From positions 186,001-250,000 of the forward strand of contig NZ_NHRJ02000002.1 of the NCBI RefSeq assembly GCF_002220865.2: 64,000 bases of DNA, given 5' to 3'. The stretch is from Paenibacillus xerothermodurans. Lineage in GTDB: Bacteria; Bacillota; Bacilli; Paenibacillales; NBRC-103111. Under the pieces are notes generated by a model. The model was given only the letters and a program-made list of their open reading frames with translations. It did not search any database and had not been told where the DNA came from. Positions within the stretch are counted from its first letter, which is position 1. Each line of letters begins with the position of its first letter. The translations under genes and the position numbers were made by a program. Of the stretch, positions 34,345 to 42,663 are shown in pieces.

Positions 34345-34722
34345 GTTGAGTATTCAGATCGTACGCCCCTACTCACTCCTCTATTTCAAATTTTGTCGAA
34401 ACATAATACAATGAGTAAAATCATATCCCACCTGTTCCACAAAATGTTGGTGAACACTACGGAATGTTTCCCGGGTTGGGATATTTAATATTCCATTGTC
34501 CGGCAGAGTATAAATAGGTCTTCACACTCAGGCCATCCCGGCCGAGTCTGTGGAGCCCTCCTGCGTATGGCTGCCGTTAGCTGTGGATGTTTTTGATTGC
34601 ATTTCCCCTGCTTGACGGAATTACGCCTCAGCATCCACCTCATAGCCGAATTACTTTTGCGTACCTGTAAAAGTGATAAAAAATGATGTATCCTGGCTAA
34701 TCTCAATCCTCCAGTCCCGTTA

Positions 34723-34747
34723 TATAATTCAATTGTAAGCGCTTTTA
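34723..34747 (+). promoter_or_regulatory. TATAAT -10 box with adjacent cre-like (CcpA) site
   Basis: TATAAT at 34723-34728 is followed by TGTAAGCGCTTTTA at 34734-34747, matching 12 of 14 positions of the catabolite-response element. It lies 25 bases before the dehydrogenase pseudogene start, a position where CcpA would block transcription. The -35 box is weak. Confidence 0.5.
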
Positions 34748-34771
34748 AACAACGCCGCGGGAGGTTTCTCC

Positions 34772-35220
34772 ATGATAAAACAATTAATAGCCACAGCGCC
34801 GCGCCAAGCGGCTATTCTGGATGCGGACAGCCGTGCAGTTGAGCCCGATGAAGTCAGAGTTCGCGTTGAATTTGCTTCATCAAAACACGGCTCGGAACTT
34901 GCCGCCTTCCGCAACGAAAGCCCGCACATCGACGAGTATTACGATGAGGAGTGGCATGCCTTTCTCCCGCGCACTGGAACCCCCTCTGGGCATGGCAGCT
35001 ATGGGCAATGGAATTTGGGCAACCAATGGGTAGGACGGAGCACTGAGGTTGGCGGCGAGGTGTTGGATTACGCTGTCGGTGACAAAGTTTGCGGGTACGC
35101 TCATAGAGGGCATCACGGCAGGCTCGGTGAAAGGGTGACTTCAGATTGCAAAACCAGCGATTTGCTGCTGTCGGGCTGCACGATGCCGTTACTGCTCCGG
35201 CGTCTACGTGCTTTGCCGCC
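34772..35220 (+). pseudogene. truncated, frameshifted zinc-type alcohol dehydrogenase
   Basis: From ATG 34772 (GGGAGGT upstream) about 115 residues read as the N-terminus of a medium-chain dehydrogenase: MIKQLIATAPRQAAILDADS, DEVRVRVEFASSKHGSEL, and VGGEVLDYAVGDKVCGYAHR in the GroES-like fold. After about 35120 the frame shifts (…FAAVGLHDAVTAP in another frame). All of the nucleotide-binding half is missing where the convergent HerA gene begins. A cre-like site and promoter remain upstream. It was evidently interrupted by the arrival of the SIR2-HerA module or by a deletion. Confidence 0.75.
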
Positions 35221-36940
35221 ACATGTTGCGCACCGCACCAGTCAAATCCTGCTTTGCATTTGGCTCTGCCCAAATATCCCAAAACTGCACCGAGCCCGAG
35301 CTGGGTTTGTACTCAGGTTCATCGATTTTTATTCTGCTTGGCAATAGACAGGCATCGCCCACAATTACCGCTTCGCCAACGCCTAGCGTGGGCAATATTT
35401 CTTGGATACCGCCGAGATTTTCCGGCAATAAATTGGACACCGCCAATTTGTCGGACTGATTTGACAGCCGCAGCGCCACTACGTTGTTGCATTGGCTCAG
35501 CACCGTAGTACTCAGCTCCGACGGCCGCTGGCTGATTATTAATAGGTTCACGCCGTACTTTCTGCCTTCTTTGGCAATACGTTCAAAGTGTGCCAAAGCA
35601 CGCAATTCAGCCGCGCCGGCGCTGTGACGATTCGGAAGGTACAAATGTGCTTCATCACATACTAGTGAGATAGGGTATCTGTTTTCGGCGTGTGACCATT
35701 GTTGAACCTGTAAAACTAATTTCGCTACCAAACTGATAATAATCGGAAGTATATCGGACGGAACTTCGCTAAAATCAACGATTTTCACACCCGCCCGCGG
35801 TGGACGATTATAATGCATCAATTGATCTACCAGCTTATGCAAATAATCAGCTTGGAGCTGTTCGCCCCCGAGATGAAACAAAAATCCATGCCTGCGGTCA
35901 CTTCTTTTGGCAGATAACCGCGGCAAAAAGCGGCTAAACCGTCCGTTAAAGGGGCCGTTATTTTCTTTTCCGGTGCTGCGATTCAATACTTTCTCGCGGT
36001 TCAAGTAATCCAATTCGGCAGCAACATGCTCCATATCATAGGGGACAGGACTATCTATCGTGAAGGTGCGCAGCTCCTCCAGCATCTCTGCTTCTTGCAG
36101 CGCTTTTCTTTTCGCGTTAATCACTGCACAACTGAAAGCCATAGCTTGGTTAGGGGCATTGTCGTCTGATCTATCCAGCACCAGAGCGAGCATGTCTTCA
36201 TAGCCCAGCAACCAATATGGCAAAAAGATTACATCATCTCCAGGGCTCTCTAAATCGCTCGGGCCGGCTATACGGTAGCGTACGATATTTGGATGATCAG
36301 TCAATGGTGCGTATTCGCCATGCAAATCGAAGATCAGCATGTTTGACGAATCAAGGCCCGCCACTTGCTCTATGATCTTGGCTGCTGTCCATGATTTGCC
36401 GGACCCGGTGGATCCAACGACCATCGCATGCCGTTGAAAAAAGACGTTGCCGTCAATGATCGCCTTGGCGTCAGGAGCGATAGTATAGGACCCTAGGCAT
36501 AGCGGATTGCTCAAGCCAACACTTTCTTCTGCAACCAACCCGGTGAAAGCCGTGAGATAGGGCCCTGCCAGCAAAAAACACTTGGCACCAATCTCCGGCA
36601 GCAGTTCTACCGCTCTGGTGAACGACGTCTTCTCCCGTCCTCCGCCGGGGCCTTTCAATGTCCCGAGGGCATTCACGCAGACATCGTTGTTTACGATATA
36701 TTCGTACTGCTCTTCTGCGTCCTCTTCCAATTTCTGTTGTTCCGGCTCCAGCCAAACAACCCGCTCGATCCGCCCAACTAACCTGGTGTTTGGATCAGAA
36801 GTATGGAGCAGCACGTATCCGTTGACATGAACTTTGCGCAGCAGCATATCGTCAGGCACCGCGATGTGCACACGGTAGCTGTCTACTCTATTTACGACGC
36901 CCACGCAGCAGTCGTCAGCCATGTTAAACAGAAGCTGCAT
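35204..36940 (-). CDS. herA: HerA-type ATPase of a SIR2-HerA antiphage system
   Basis: About 578 residues. N-terminal HAS-barrel-like region (about 10-100), then the HerA/FtsK-like motor: Walker A VVGSTGSGKSWTA near residue 180 (numbered from the upstream ATG), NMLIFDLHGEYAPLTDHPNI, Walker B SLVCDEAHLYLPNRH near 430, and LLIISQRPSELSTTVLSQ near 475. HerA hexamers act on DNA ends or, with SIR2, form an NAD-degrading defence complex. ATG 36940 is favoured, but an ATG four codons earlier is in frame. The start overlaps the end of the SIR2 gene, so they are coupled. There is no NurA nuclease nearby, which argues against a repair role. Confidence 0.9.
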   Translation of the reverse strand: MQLLFNMADDCCVGVVNRVDSYRVHIAVPDDMLLRKVHVNGYVLLHTSDPNTRLVGRIERVVWLEPEQQKLEEDAEEQYEYIVNNDVCVNALGTLKGPGGGREKTSFTRAVELLPEIGAKCFLLAGPYLTAFTGLVAEESVGLSNPLCLGSYTIAPDAKAIIDGNVFFQRHAMVVGSTGSGKSWTAAKIIEQVAGLDSSNMLIFDLHGEYAPLTDHPNIVRYRIAGPSDLESPGDDVIFLPYWLLGYEDMLALVLDRSDDNAPNQAMAFSCAVINAKRKALQEAEMLEELRTFTIDSPVPYDMEHVAAELDYLNREKVLNRSTGKENNGPFNGRFSRFLPRLSAKRSDRRHGFLFHLGGEQLQADYLHKLVDQLMHYNRPPRAGVKIVDFSEVPSDILPIIISLVAKLVLQVQQWSHAENRYPISLVCDEAHLYLPNRHSAGAAELRALAHFERIAKEGRKYGVNLLIISQRPSELSTTVLSQCNNVVALRLSNQSDKLAVSNLLPENLGGIQEILPTLGVGEAVIVGDACLLPSRIKIDEPEYKPSSGSVQFWDIWAEPNAKQDLTGAVRNMWRQST

Positions 36941-38025
36941 ACTCACTGTCATCCCCCCATGCCTGCCGCAGCAGTCCCTTCAAAGTCCAATGGTTTGGTT
37001 CCTCCACAATATCGACATTCATGATGTCGCTGAACACTTGACTTTTTTTACCTAATTCTTGTATAGCAACATAGTTGCGAATTTCTCCGGCTGCCACCAT
37101 ATTGAAGAATGCCGGGCTCAGTGTCCTGGTGATGATCAGTATCGGCACAGCAGCATTTCTCAGCGCAGCAAGAAAATTGCCCTGTATATGAATATCGTTA
37201 AACCCGAATCCCACGAACACGAGACCGCTCGCCCTGTCAATCGCTCGTTTCATCTCCGCGAGGATATTTGAATACGGTTCAAAATGTGTTTCCAGGTACT
37301 TGCCCATTCCCGGAGTCACTATCACAGGGGTGATACCTGCCCGGCTCAAATTATGCAGCTGATGCATTGGTACGCTGCTCACCTTCTTTATGGCACCGTC
37401 CGGCATTCTGAACCAGGAAAGAGATCCGTGCGGCTTGTAGATCCTGAGATGTTGAATCGTTTCAGTGCTATGCAGCTTGCCTGTTTTGATACTTCGGCTC
37501 ATTCGTTCAGTCAACTCTGTCGAACTCAATGGCTCGGCGATAGCGCCTGTGTTGAATCCGTCCCATATTTGCCAGCCGTGGGCTGCCGCCGACCATTCTA
37601 TCAGATGATCATAGTTTGTTGTGATGATATGAACGACTTTATTATTTGACTAAGTAGTGAAAAAGTCTTCCGAATCCAATAGGATCTTCACCGGCAGCGT
37701 ATCGCATGAGCAGCTCACACTCGTCTGCAGAGATGCAGCGCCAAGTATGCTGCACAATCTCATTGGTGATCATTGTGCTTATCCTGTCTCCGGACTCTTG
37801 CAGCGCTTGTTCTAATCCCTTGTTTTCATTGACCAGGCGGTGAACAATCTCTTGCCATGCATCTGCTTCAGCCGGGGCAAAATGCGTGAGAGACACACTT
37901 TTTACGAGATAGTCAGCTAACGCACCCATGCCCGAAATCCCTGCCCCAGCAGAGGAACCGCTTCCAACTATGTATACCGGATTCGATTTAATGGTCTCTT
38001 CGATAAAGCGCGCATATTGTTTCAT
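36924..38025 (-). pseudogene. SIR2-domain NADase gene of a SIR2-HerA system, split by a +1 frameshift
   Basis: The first 126 codons (ATG 38025, RBS AGAGGAGGGAG) hold the NAD-binding motif YIVGSGSSAGAGISGMGALA. They end prematurely at TAA 37642-37644. Skipping one A at 37645-37647 restores a frame continuing NNKVVHIITTNYDHLIEWSA, with the SIR2 'TTNYD' motif, then HLRIYKPHGSLSWF (conserved His) and LVFVGFGFNDIHIQGN. It runs through to the stop at 36924. The restored protein would have about 366 residues, normal for defence SIR2 proteins. Its end overlaps herA. Either the system is inactivated, or the shift is a sequencing error, or it is recoded. Confidence 0.85.
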
Positions 38026-38338
38026 AGGCTCCCTCCTCTTACCACAAATAACACCTAATAGATTGCTGCCAGGTGTAGATAGGTGCGCTACGCCCTTAGC
38101 ATGTTTGGTATTAACCAGTGTTTACAATTATCAGGCCTGGTAAACGCTCAGGTGTGCTTGGTTGATGTTCCGCCTCATCCGGTCAGCCAAACGTAGATCG
38201 GCCACAGCTGCAGCGGCTTGGACCTCCGGTCCAAGCGTTTCCTCCTCAACCAGTGGTATGATAAAACAAAAGAAACAATGTGAATTTGCAGTGGTTTCTG
38301 TTGCAGCTAGTCCACGTGTGCGTGTTGTACGTCTGCTG
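38026..38338. other. gap upstream of the SIR2 gene, with one hairpin
   Basis: No gene seen. GCTTGGACC (38216-38224) and GGTCCAAGC (38228-38236) make a 9-bp stem with a 3-nt loop followed by GTTTCCT. It could be a weak plus-strand terminator. The SIR2 promoter should lie in the left part. Confidence 0.4.
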
Positions 38339-38929
38339 TCATCGCGTGTACCGTGACTCCAACTTACGCCCCATCAGCCAGATAAGAGCCAACAGCACAA
38401 CGATGGTAACGATTTTCCAAGGCTGTTCCAGCAGGTTACCAAGATCATGTCCAGCAATCGACACCAATAAAATCATGACCGCTTTCCCCATCGCAGTGGC
38501 GATCAGAAATACCCTGGTAGGCAGCTTTGATATACCCGCGACTATATTGATAAATGCGGATGGTGTAAACGGAAAACATGCCAGTATAAAAATGGGAGTA
38601 AAACCGTGCGTCTCTACCCAGTGAATGAATTTGTTCGACTTAGGATATCTGCTCTCAATGAAGCCGCGGAAGCGGCCTCCGAATTTGCGCACAAGCAGGA
38701 ATACGCACGTAGCGCCTCCAACAACTCCAAACCATGAATAAACTGCGCCTTCCCATAAGCCATAAGCATTGACATTCGCCACGATAATTGCAATTAACGG
38801 TAAAATGGGGAGGAACGATTCGAGAAACGCCCCGAAAATTCCCGGCAAAGGCCCTAGGCCCTCATACTGATGCAATATATATTCGATATCTTCCCAGGAG
38901 AGTCCGGAAAGCTGATCTATCAAGTTCAT
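38339..38929 (-). CDS. TVP38/TMEM64 (DedA-superfamily) membrane protein, YtxB-like
   Basis: A 196-residue membrane protein with five or six hydrophobic segments. The VTT-domain pattern is present: GIFGAFLESFLPILPLIAII near 30, GAVYSWFGVVGGATCVFLLVR near 65, and the re-entrant GFTPIFILACFPFTPSAFIN near 110, with the conserved F/A-x-R/P-FxPxx. These proteins act in membrane lipid or proton homeostasis (scramblase-like activity in some relatives). Start ATG 38929; the ribosome site (GGGTGAG) is modest. Similar in length to B. subtilis YtxB. Confidence 0.85.
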   Translation of the reverse strand: MNLIDQLSGLSWEDIEYILHQYEGLGPLPGIFGAFLESFLPILPLIAIIVANVNAYGLWEGAVYSWFGVVGGATCVFLLVRKFGGRFRGFIESRYPKSNKFIHWVETHGFTPIFILACFPFTPSAFINIVAGISKLPTRVFLIATAMGKAVMILLVSIAGHDLGNLLEQPWKIVTIVVLLALIWLMGRKLESRYTR

Positions 38930-39056
38930 CTGTGACTCACCCTTCTAATGGTCTGCAATCTCCGGCCTCGGCCGCTATCGAGTGAAACTCATCCTTATTC
39001 GGTAACGATAACACAAAATCGTCGCCCGTTCCATTCTTCGATGGTATGATCGCGGT

Positions 39057-39599
39057 TTAACTTCCGGTGTCTTCCTGCTGCCCGGGCAGTATAGCTATTG
39101 CCCGTATAGGTGATCCATCTCCGGCGTGAATTTTCAGAGGCAATCCGTAAAACATAAAAGCCGTGCCAAGTGGCAGCAGCTCCAAATTGACCAAGTTGGT
39201 ATAGGTGACGATTCCTTGACCGAGCAAAATTCTCTCCAGATCCTCGTGGATATTGCCGCCGACAAAACCCGGGTTGCGGCTGATGATGTCAGCCGCTAAG
39301 CCCGGTCCAACATCCCCTACGAACAACAGCCCTGTATTGCTCGGCCAATCGCAGTGCAGAGTGACCGCTTGCGCCTTACCAAAAAATCTCTCTAGCGGCA
39401 TATCATCCAGCGTCGCCTGACCTTTGTGCATATGAGAGAAGGCATCCACATGCGTTCCGGTATGGGATCCCAAACTCAACTGTCTGAGCTCCCAGCTATG
39501 CGTCTCGTGTGTATGTACAATGTCAAATGTCACTTGCGGATCACCATCATACACAGGCATACCTGTGTATAGCGGCATGGATAGGTCGATCACTTTCAT
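39057..39599 (-). CDS. cyclase (kynurenine formamidase-like) family hydrolase
   Basis: A 180-residue metal-dependent hydrolase. The family motif H-x-G-T-H-x-D is complete in LGSHTGTHVDAFSHMH (about residues 44-60), with upstream VIDLSMPLYTGMPVYDGDP and downstream NPGFVGGNIHEDLERILL typical of KynB/cyclase proteins. These hydrolyse N-formylkynurenine or isatin-like amides, or cyclise polyketides. At 180 residues it is slightly short (KynB about 205). ATG follows GGGAGGG. It lies downstream of a PfpI gene, separated by a long structured hairpin. Confidence 0.85.
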   Translation of the reverse strand: MKVIDLSMPLYTGMPVYDGDPQVTFDIVHTHETHSWELRQLSLGSHTGTHVDAFSHMHKGQATLDDMPLERFFGKAQAVTLHCDWPSNTGLLFVGDVGPGLAADIISRNPGFVGGNIHEDLERILLGQGIVTYTNLVNLELLPLGTAFMFYGLPLKIHAGDGSPIRAIAILPGQQEDTGS

Positions 39600-39756
39600 A
39601 GAACTGCCCTCCCGGTGCGGCTATCTTATTGTACTAAGATTAACATACCGGCATGGTAGTGTTCACCTCGTGCACCGATCAATGCACGTGCAGGCCGCCC
39701 CAACGATGTAAGACAGCCTGCTGGAACGGTGATTTTTTTGCATGCCAAACAAAGAA

Positions 39757-39826
39757 ATCCCCTCGGGGCGACAGTGACCAGTCCGTAACACCATGGACGC
39801 TGAATCACTGTGTACCGCAAGGGGAT
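39757..39826 (-). other. 70-nt nested hairpin between pfpI and the cyclase gene
   Basis: ATCCCCT (39757-39763) pairs with AGGGGAT (39820-39826), CGG (39764-39766) with CCG (39815-39817), ACAGTGA (39771-39777) with TCACTGT (39805-39811) and GTCC (39781-39784) with GGAC (39795-39798). On the minus strand the base of the stem is followed by TTTCTTTGTTT. It may be an elaborate terminator for pfpI or a structured leader of the cyclase gene. Confidence 0.5.
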
Positions 39827-39862
39827 CAGATAGGCATTGTGGCGACCAAGCCACATGTGAGA

Positions 39863-40414
39863 TTACTTCAGCAAGCGAATAAACTCCCGCATGAATCCTG
39901 GCAAATCCGGCCATGCCTTGCCGGAAACAAGGTTTTTGTGAGTGTGCAGATTTTGGTCGATATACGTGGCGCCGCACGCCAGCACATCCGGCTTACAAGC
40001 AGGATAAGCCGTATACTCCCGGCCTTTCATCACATCTGGAATCACTTCAAGCATCAGTGCCGCATGACAGATTGCTCCAACCGGTTTGTTCTTTTCAAAA
40101 AAATGACGCAGAATCGCCGGCACAGCTTCATTCATGCGAATGTATTCGGGTGCCCGACCTCCCGGTATGATTAACCCATCGAATTGCTCAGGATCAATAT
40201 CAGCTAAAGCTGCATGGGAATCAAGATTGTAGGCCGGTCTTTCCACGTATGTTTCCAAGCCTTCGATAAAGTCGTGGCTAACGGTGTAAAGCTTCTTCAC
40301 CGCCGGGGATGCGATCGTGACATCAAACCCTTCTTCTAAGCAGCGGTAATAAGGATAAAACACCTCAAGAGCCTCTACGGCGTCTCCCGTCAAAATCAAC
40401 ACTTTTTTGCTCAT
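39863..40414 (-). CDS. DJ-1/PfpI family protein
   Basis: A 183-residue DJ-1/PfpI-fold protein. MSKKVLILTGDAVEALEVFY at the N-terminus, FDGLIIPGGRAPEYIRMNEA near 85, and the nucleophile elbow KPVGAICHAALMLEV with the conserved Cys (A-I-C-H) near 115. The flanking acid in the first strand (DAVEALE) fits the PfpI Cys-His-Glu/Asp arrangement. Members are deglycase-, protease- or chaperone-like; the role here is unspecified. ATG 40414 has GGGAGG 9-10 bases upstream. Downstream is a 70-nt hairpin and then the cyclase gene on the same strand. Confidence 0.9.
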   Translation of the reverse strand: MSKKVLILTGDAVEALEVFYPYYRCLEEGFDVTIASPAVKKLYTVSHDFIEGLETYVERPAYNLDSHAALADIDPEQFDGLIIPGGRAPEYIRMNEAVPAILRHFFEKNKPVGAICHAALMLEVIPDVMKGREYTAYPACKPDVLACGATYIDQNLHTHKNLVSGKAWPDLPGFMREFIRLLK

Positions 40415-40487
40415 ACAAACATAGCCTCCCATTCCAACCATTTAAGGATAATATGCCCAACATCATTGTTAGCATACACCAGTTCTG

Positions 40488-40625
40488 AATCTTGCCGCAA
40501 GTTTCCCCCAAGGAAAGGCGTAGTCGAAGGACAACAGGTTGATATTCCTGTACCACCGTGAACCGTTATGAGCAATGGGGTGGATTCGGGGCAGTGCGTG
40601 CGTTTGCCGCAGCTAAGCAAGCCCC
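40488..40625 (+). pseudogene. isolated fragment of a 23S rRNA gene
   Basis: The stretch around 40515-40585 reads AAAGGCGTAGTCGAAGGACA, ACAGGTTGATATTCCTGTAC, CACCGTGAACCGTTATGAGC and AATGGGGTG. This is the strongly conserved central part of Bacillales 23S rRNA, in sense orientation. Similarity fades on both sides (TTGCCGCAAGTTTCC on the left; GGGGCAGTGCGTGCG…AAGCAAG on the right). No 16S, 5S or remaining 23S sequence is nearby, so it cannot function as rRNA. It lies upstream of pfpI and downstream of a PL6 gene. Confidence 0.8.
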
Positions 40626-40676
40626 GGACGCGGGCATAATCGGACTCGCAGCAGTGCAAGCGAACATTTGGGCACA

Positions 40677-42245
40677 TCAGTCGATGGGAATGTGGATCGA
40701 ATTCGGGCCTACGTGTGCCGGAGTCAGCGGTGCGCGCCAAACCAGCCGCTTCGAGTATTCATCCGCGCCGACATCGTTGGCTGAGCGCTTTTGCCCATCC
40801 ATATCTTCTGTCACGTATGGGTAAGAACCAACGGCAGCATCTATTGCCGGACTGTTAGCAGAGATCTTGTGCAGGCCGTTCACTTCTACCAACAGAGGAT
40901 CAACATTGCGGATTTCAGCTTCCGTCCGCGGCACGTTACCGACCGTTGAGCCATAACCAATGTTGCCCTCGAAGGCTGTATTCACCTGTTTCACCTCATT
41001 GTAGAGGGTACCTGAGGAATTCTTGACGATGTTGTTAGCCACAACGCTATCTACCGGCGCGAATTTGTAGCTTCTGCCGAGAACAATGCCCGTCGTACTG
41101 TTGACTACGGTGTTATTTGTCACCTGGGCGCGGTAAATCCTCCAATGTGCCGTCAAGTTGGCATTCGTATACTCTTTGCCCTCCGGACCTGCGTCAAAAT
41201 CCCCTCCGTCGATGCTGATCGCATCTGCAGTCAGGTTGGCCAGATAGTTGTTATACACCTTCTGGTCGTTGCCGTACAGACGGAATCCGCCTACGCCGGG
41301 CTTAACGCCGTCGCCGATGAAGAAATTGCCGTAGTAGCTATTATTATGGCCGTGCCGTGCTGTCACTTGGCCCGCATTATTGATGAAGGTATTATATCGG
41401 ATCGTGTTGTGCCCGCTTTTTACTGAAATAACCTCGGGGTCTGCGTTGCAGTTGACGAAGAGGTTATGCTGCACCGTAATGAAGCCGTCGGACATGGACA
41501 GCCCGGACAGGCCGACACGGATCGTTTCACCGCCGTTAGCCGTTTGATGAGCGGAATCATGGAAATAATTGTATTCGATCGTGTCATATTGCGACACCTG
41601 GGAGCCGTGGCCCTCAATCGAAATCATTTGTCCCAGATCGCGCCGGGGACCGAACTCATTATGATCGATCCTGTTGTGATGACTGTTCTGGCCCTTGATC
41701 TGCAGCCACTTCAACGTTTTGCCGTTTTCTTTTAACGCAAAGGTGCTGCGGGTTACCCGAACATTGTTGGAGGCATCCAACACAACGGAGGTGTTGTCTG
41801 TATTGGTAAACTTGAGGCCGTCCAGGATGATATGGGAGGAGCCTTTTACTTCAAAGTAGGCGCCGCCGGTGATCTCCGCCTTGCCGCGGTGAAGTGCCCG
41901 GATCAGGATGGGCTTCTCTTTTGTGCCATTTTTGCTCTGAACCACGAACGGCCCCGAATTGGTATAACTGCCGTCGGCCAGGATGATGAGAGTGCCTGCG
42001 GAGACTTTAGCTATCGCCGCGGTTAATTGCTCCGAGTTGGACACGTATACGATAGCGAAGCTGCCGACATACGGCAGATCGCCATAGAGGCCGGTACCAT
42101 TAGAGTTGTCCCAATATACATTTCCAGTGACACTCGCTGCAGCAGCATCCGCCTCTGCTTTCTCCGCGGCCATTACTACCGTCGGCATCAGTGATGCTGT
42201 GAGACTCATACAAAGTGTAAGACCCAACATTTTTTTCCGGATCAT
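40677..42245 (-). CDS. secreted PL6-family polysaccharide lyase (alginate lyase/chondroitinase B-like)
   Basis: A 522-residue exported beta-helix protein. The signal peptide is about 1-26 (ending VVMAAEK). The PL6 landmarks are present: FEVKGSSHIILDGLKFTNTD, NRIDHNEFGPRRDLGQMISI, EVISVKSGHNTIRYNTFINN with the catalytic Lys, and VTARHGHNNSYYGNFF with the canonical Arg-His-Gly. It should cleave alginate-type uronate polymers by beta-elimination. The C-terminus, APLTPAHVGPNSIHIP, matches the tail of the other PL6 protein. ATG follows GAGGAGGAG. Two cre- or LacI-like sites lie in the 235 bases upstream, implying catabolite control. Confidence 0.9.
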   Translation of the reverse strand: MIRKKMLGLTLCMSLTASLMPTVVMAAEKAEADAAAASVTGNVYWDNSNGTGLYGDLPYVGSFAIVYVSNSEQLTAAIAKVSAGTLIILADGSYTNSGPFVVQSKNGTKEKPILIRALHRGKAEITGGAYFEVKGSSHIILDGLKFTNTDNTSVVLDASNNVRVTRSTFALKENGKTLKWLQIKGQNSHHNRIDHNEFGPRRDLGQMISIEGHGSQVSQYDTIEYNYFHDSAHQTANGGETIRVGLSGLSMSDGFITVQHNLFVNCNADPEVISVKSGHNTIRYNTFINNAGQVTARHGHNNSYYGNFFIGDGVKPGVGGFRLYGNDQKVYNNYLANLTADAISIDGGDFDAGPEGKEYTNANLTAHWRIYRAQVTNNTVVNSTTGIVLGRSYKFAPVDSVVANNIVKNSSGTLYNEVKQVNTAFEGNIGYGSTVGNVPRTEAEIRNVDPLLVEVNGLHKISANSPAIDAAVGSYPYVTEDMDGQKRSANDVGADEYSKRLVWRAPLTPAHVGPNSIHIPID

Positions 42246-42360
42246 TTAACGTACTCCTCCTCATTGTTCTTCGACTTTTTTCCCGCAATCCACAAAAACC
42301 ACGAAACCATTCCGCCATTGCTCCATGCCACGTGAACTCTCTAGCTGCCTTTAGCCGTTT

Positions 42361-42376
42361 GTTAGTAAACGCTAAC
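42361..42376. promoter_or_regulatory. palindromic cre/LacI-like site upstream of the PL6 gene
   Basis: GTTAGTAAACGCTAAC contains the inverted repeat GTTAG/CTAAC. It also fits 12 of 14 positions of the cre pattern (AGTAAACGCTAACC), with the central ACG typical of LacI/CcpA-family operators. It is 116 bases upstream of the lyase start. Confidence 0.45.
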
Positions 42377-42473
42377 CACCCCCTTTCCGAGCCTGGCAAA
42401 TCACATGGGGCACAACCGAGCGGGAAAACCAACTTGTCCACAACATATTACAGAGAGGATACCGGGAGAAATA

Positions 42474-42487
42474 TGTAAGCGTTTGCC
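42474..42487. promoter_or_regulatory. cre-like (CcpA) site upstream of the PL6 gene
   Basis: TGTAAGCGTTTGCC (minus strand GGCAAACGCTTACA) matches 12 of 14 cre positions. It lies about 230 bases upstream of the lyase start and 113 bases from the second site at 42361. Confidence 0.45.
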
Positions 42488-42616
42488 AGTGTGCAAAAGT
42501 TAAGACAACATGATATGCAATTTTATGGCGATGTGCAGTTGTTTAACTATTTTTACCATATATGTAAAATTATTCGGTGGTGCGATCCTTTTTCCTTCCG
42601 CTGCCACACAAAAAAA

Positions 42617-42635
42617 CCGGCCTCAACGACGCCGG
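42617..42635 (-). terminator. intrinsic terminator downstream of the RraA-family pseudogene
   Basis: CCGGC (42617-42621) pairs with GCCGG (42631-42635), followed on the minus strand by TTTTTTT. It lies beyond the palindromic element at 42664-42757. Confidence 0.7.
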
Positions 42636-42663
42636 AGCTCGAGTACAGAACTGCTTTCATCAA

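Noticed and set aside
34485-34706. 73-codon minus-strand frame
   Set aside because: No ribosome site, composition unlike neighbouring genes, no recognisable motif.
35204-36940. HerA-NurA DNA repair pair
   Set aside because: No NurA nuclease gene is adjacent; the coupled neighbour is a SIR2-domain gene, which points to defence.
40488-40625. Functional rRNA gene
   Set aside because: Only a short central piece of 23S is present; no ends, no 16S or 5S, and similarity decays on both sides.
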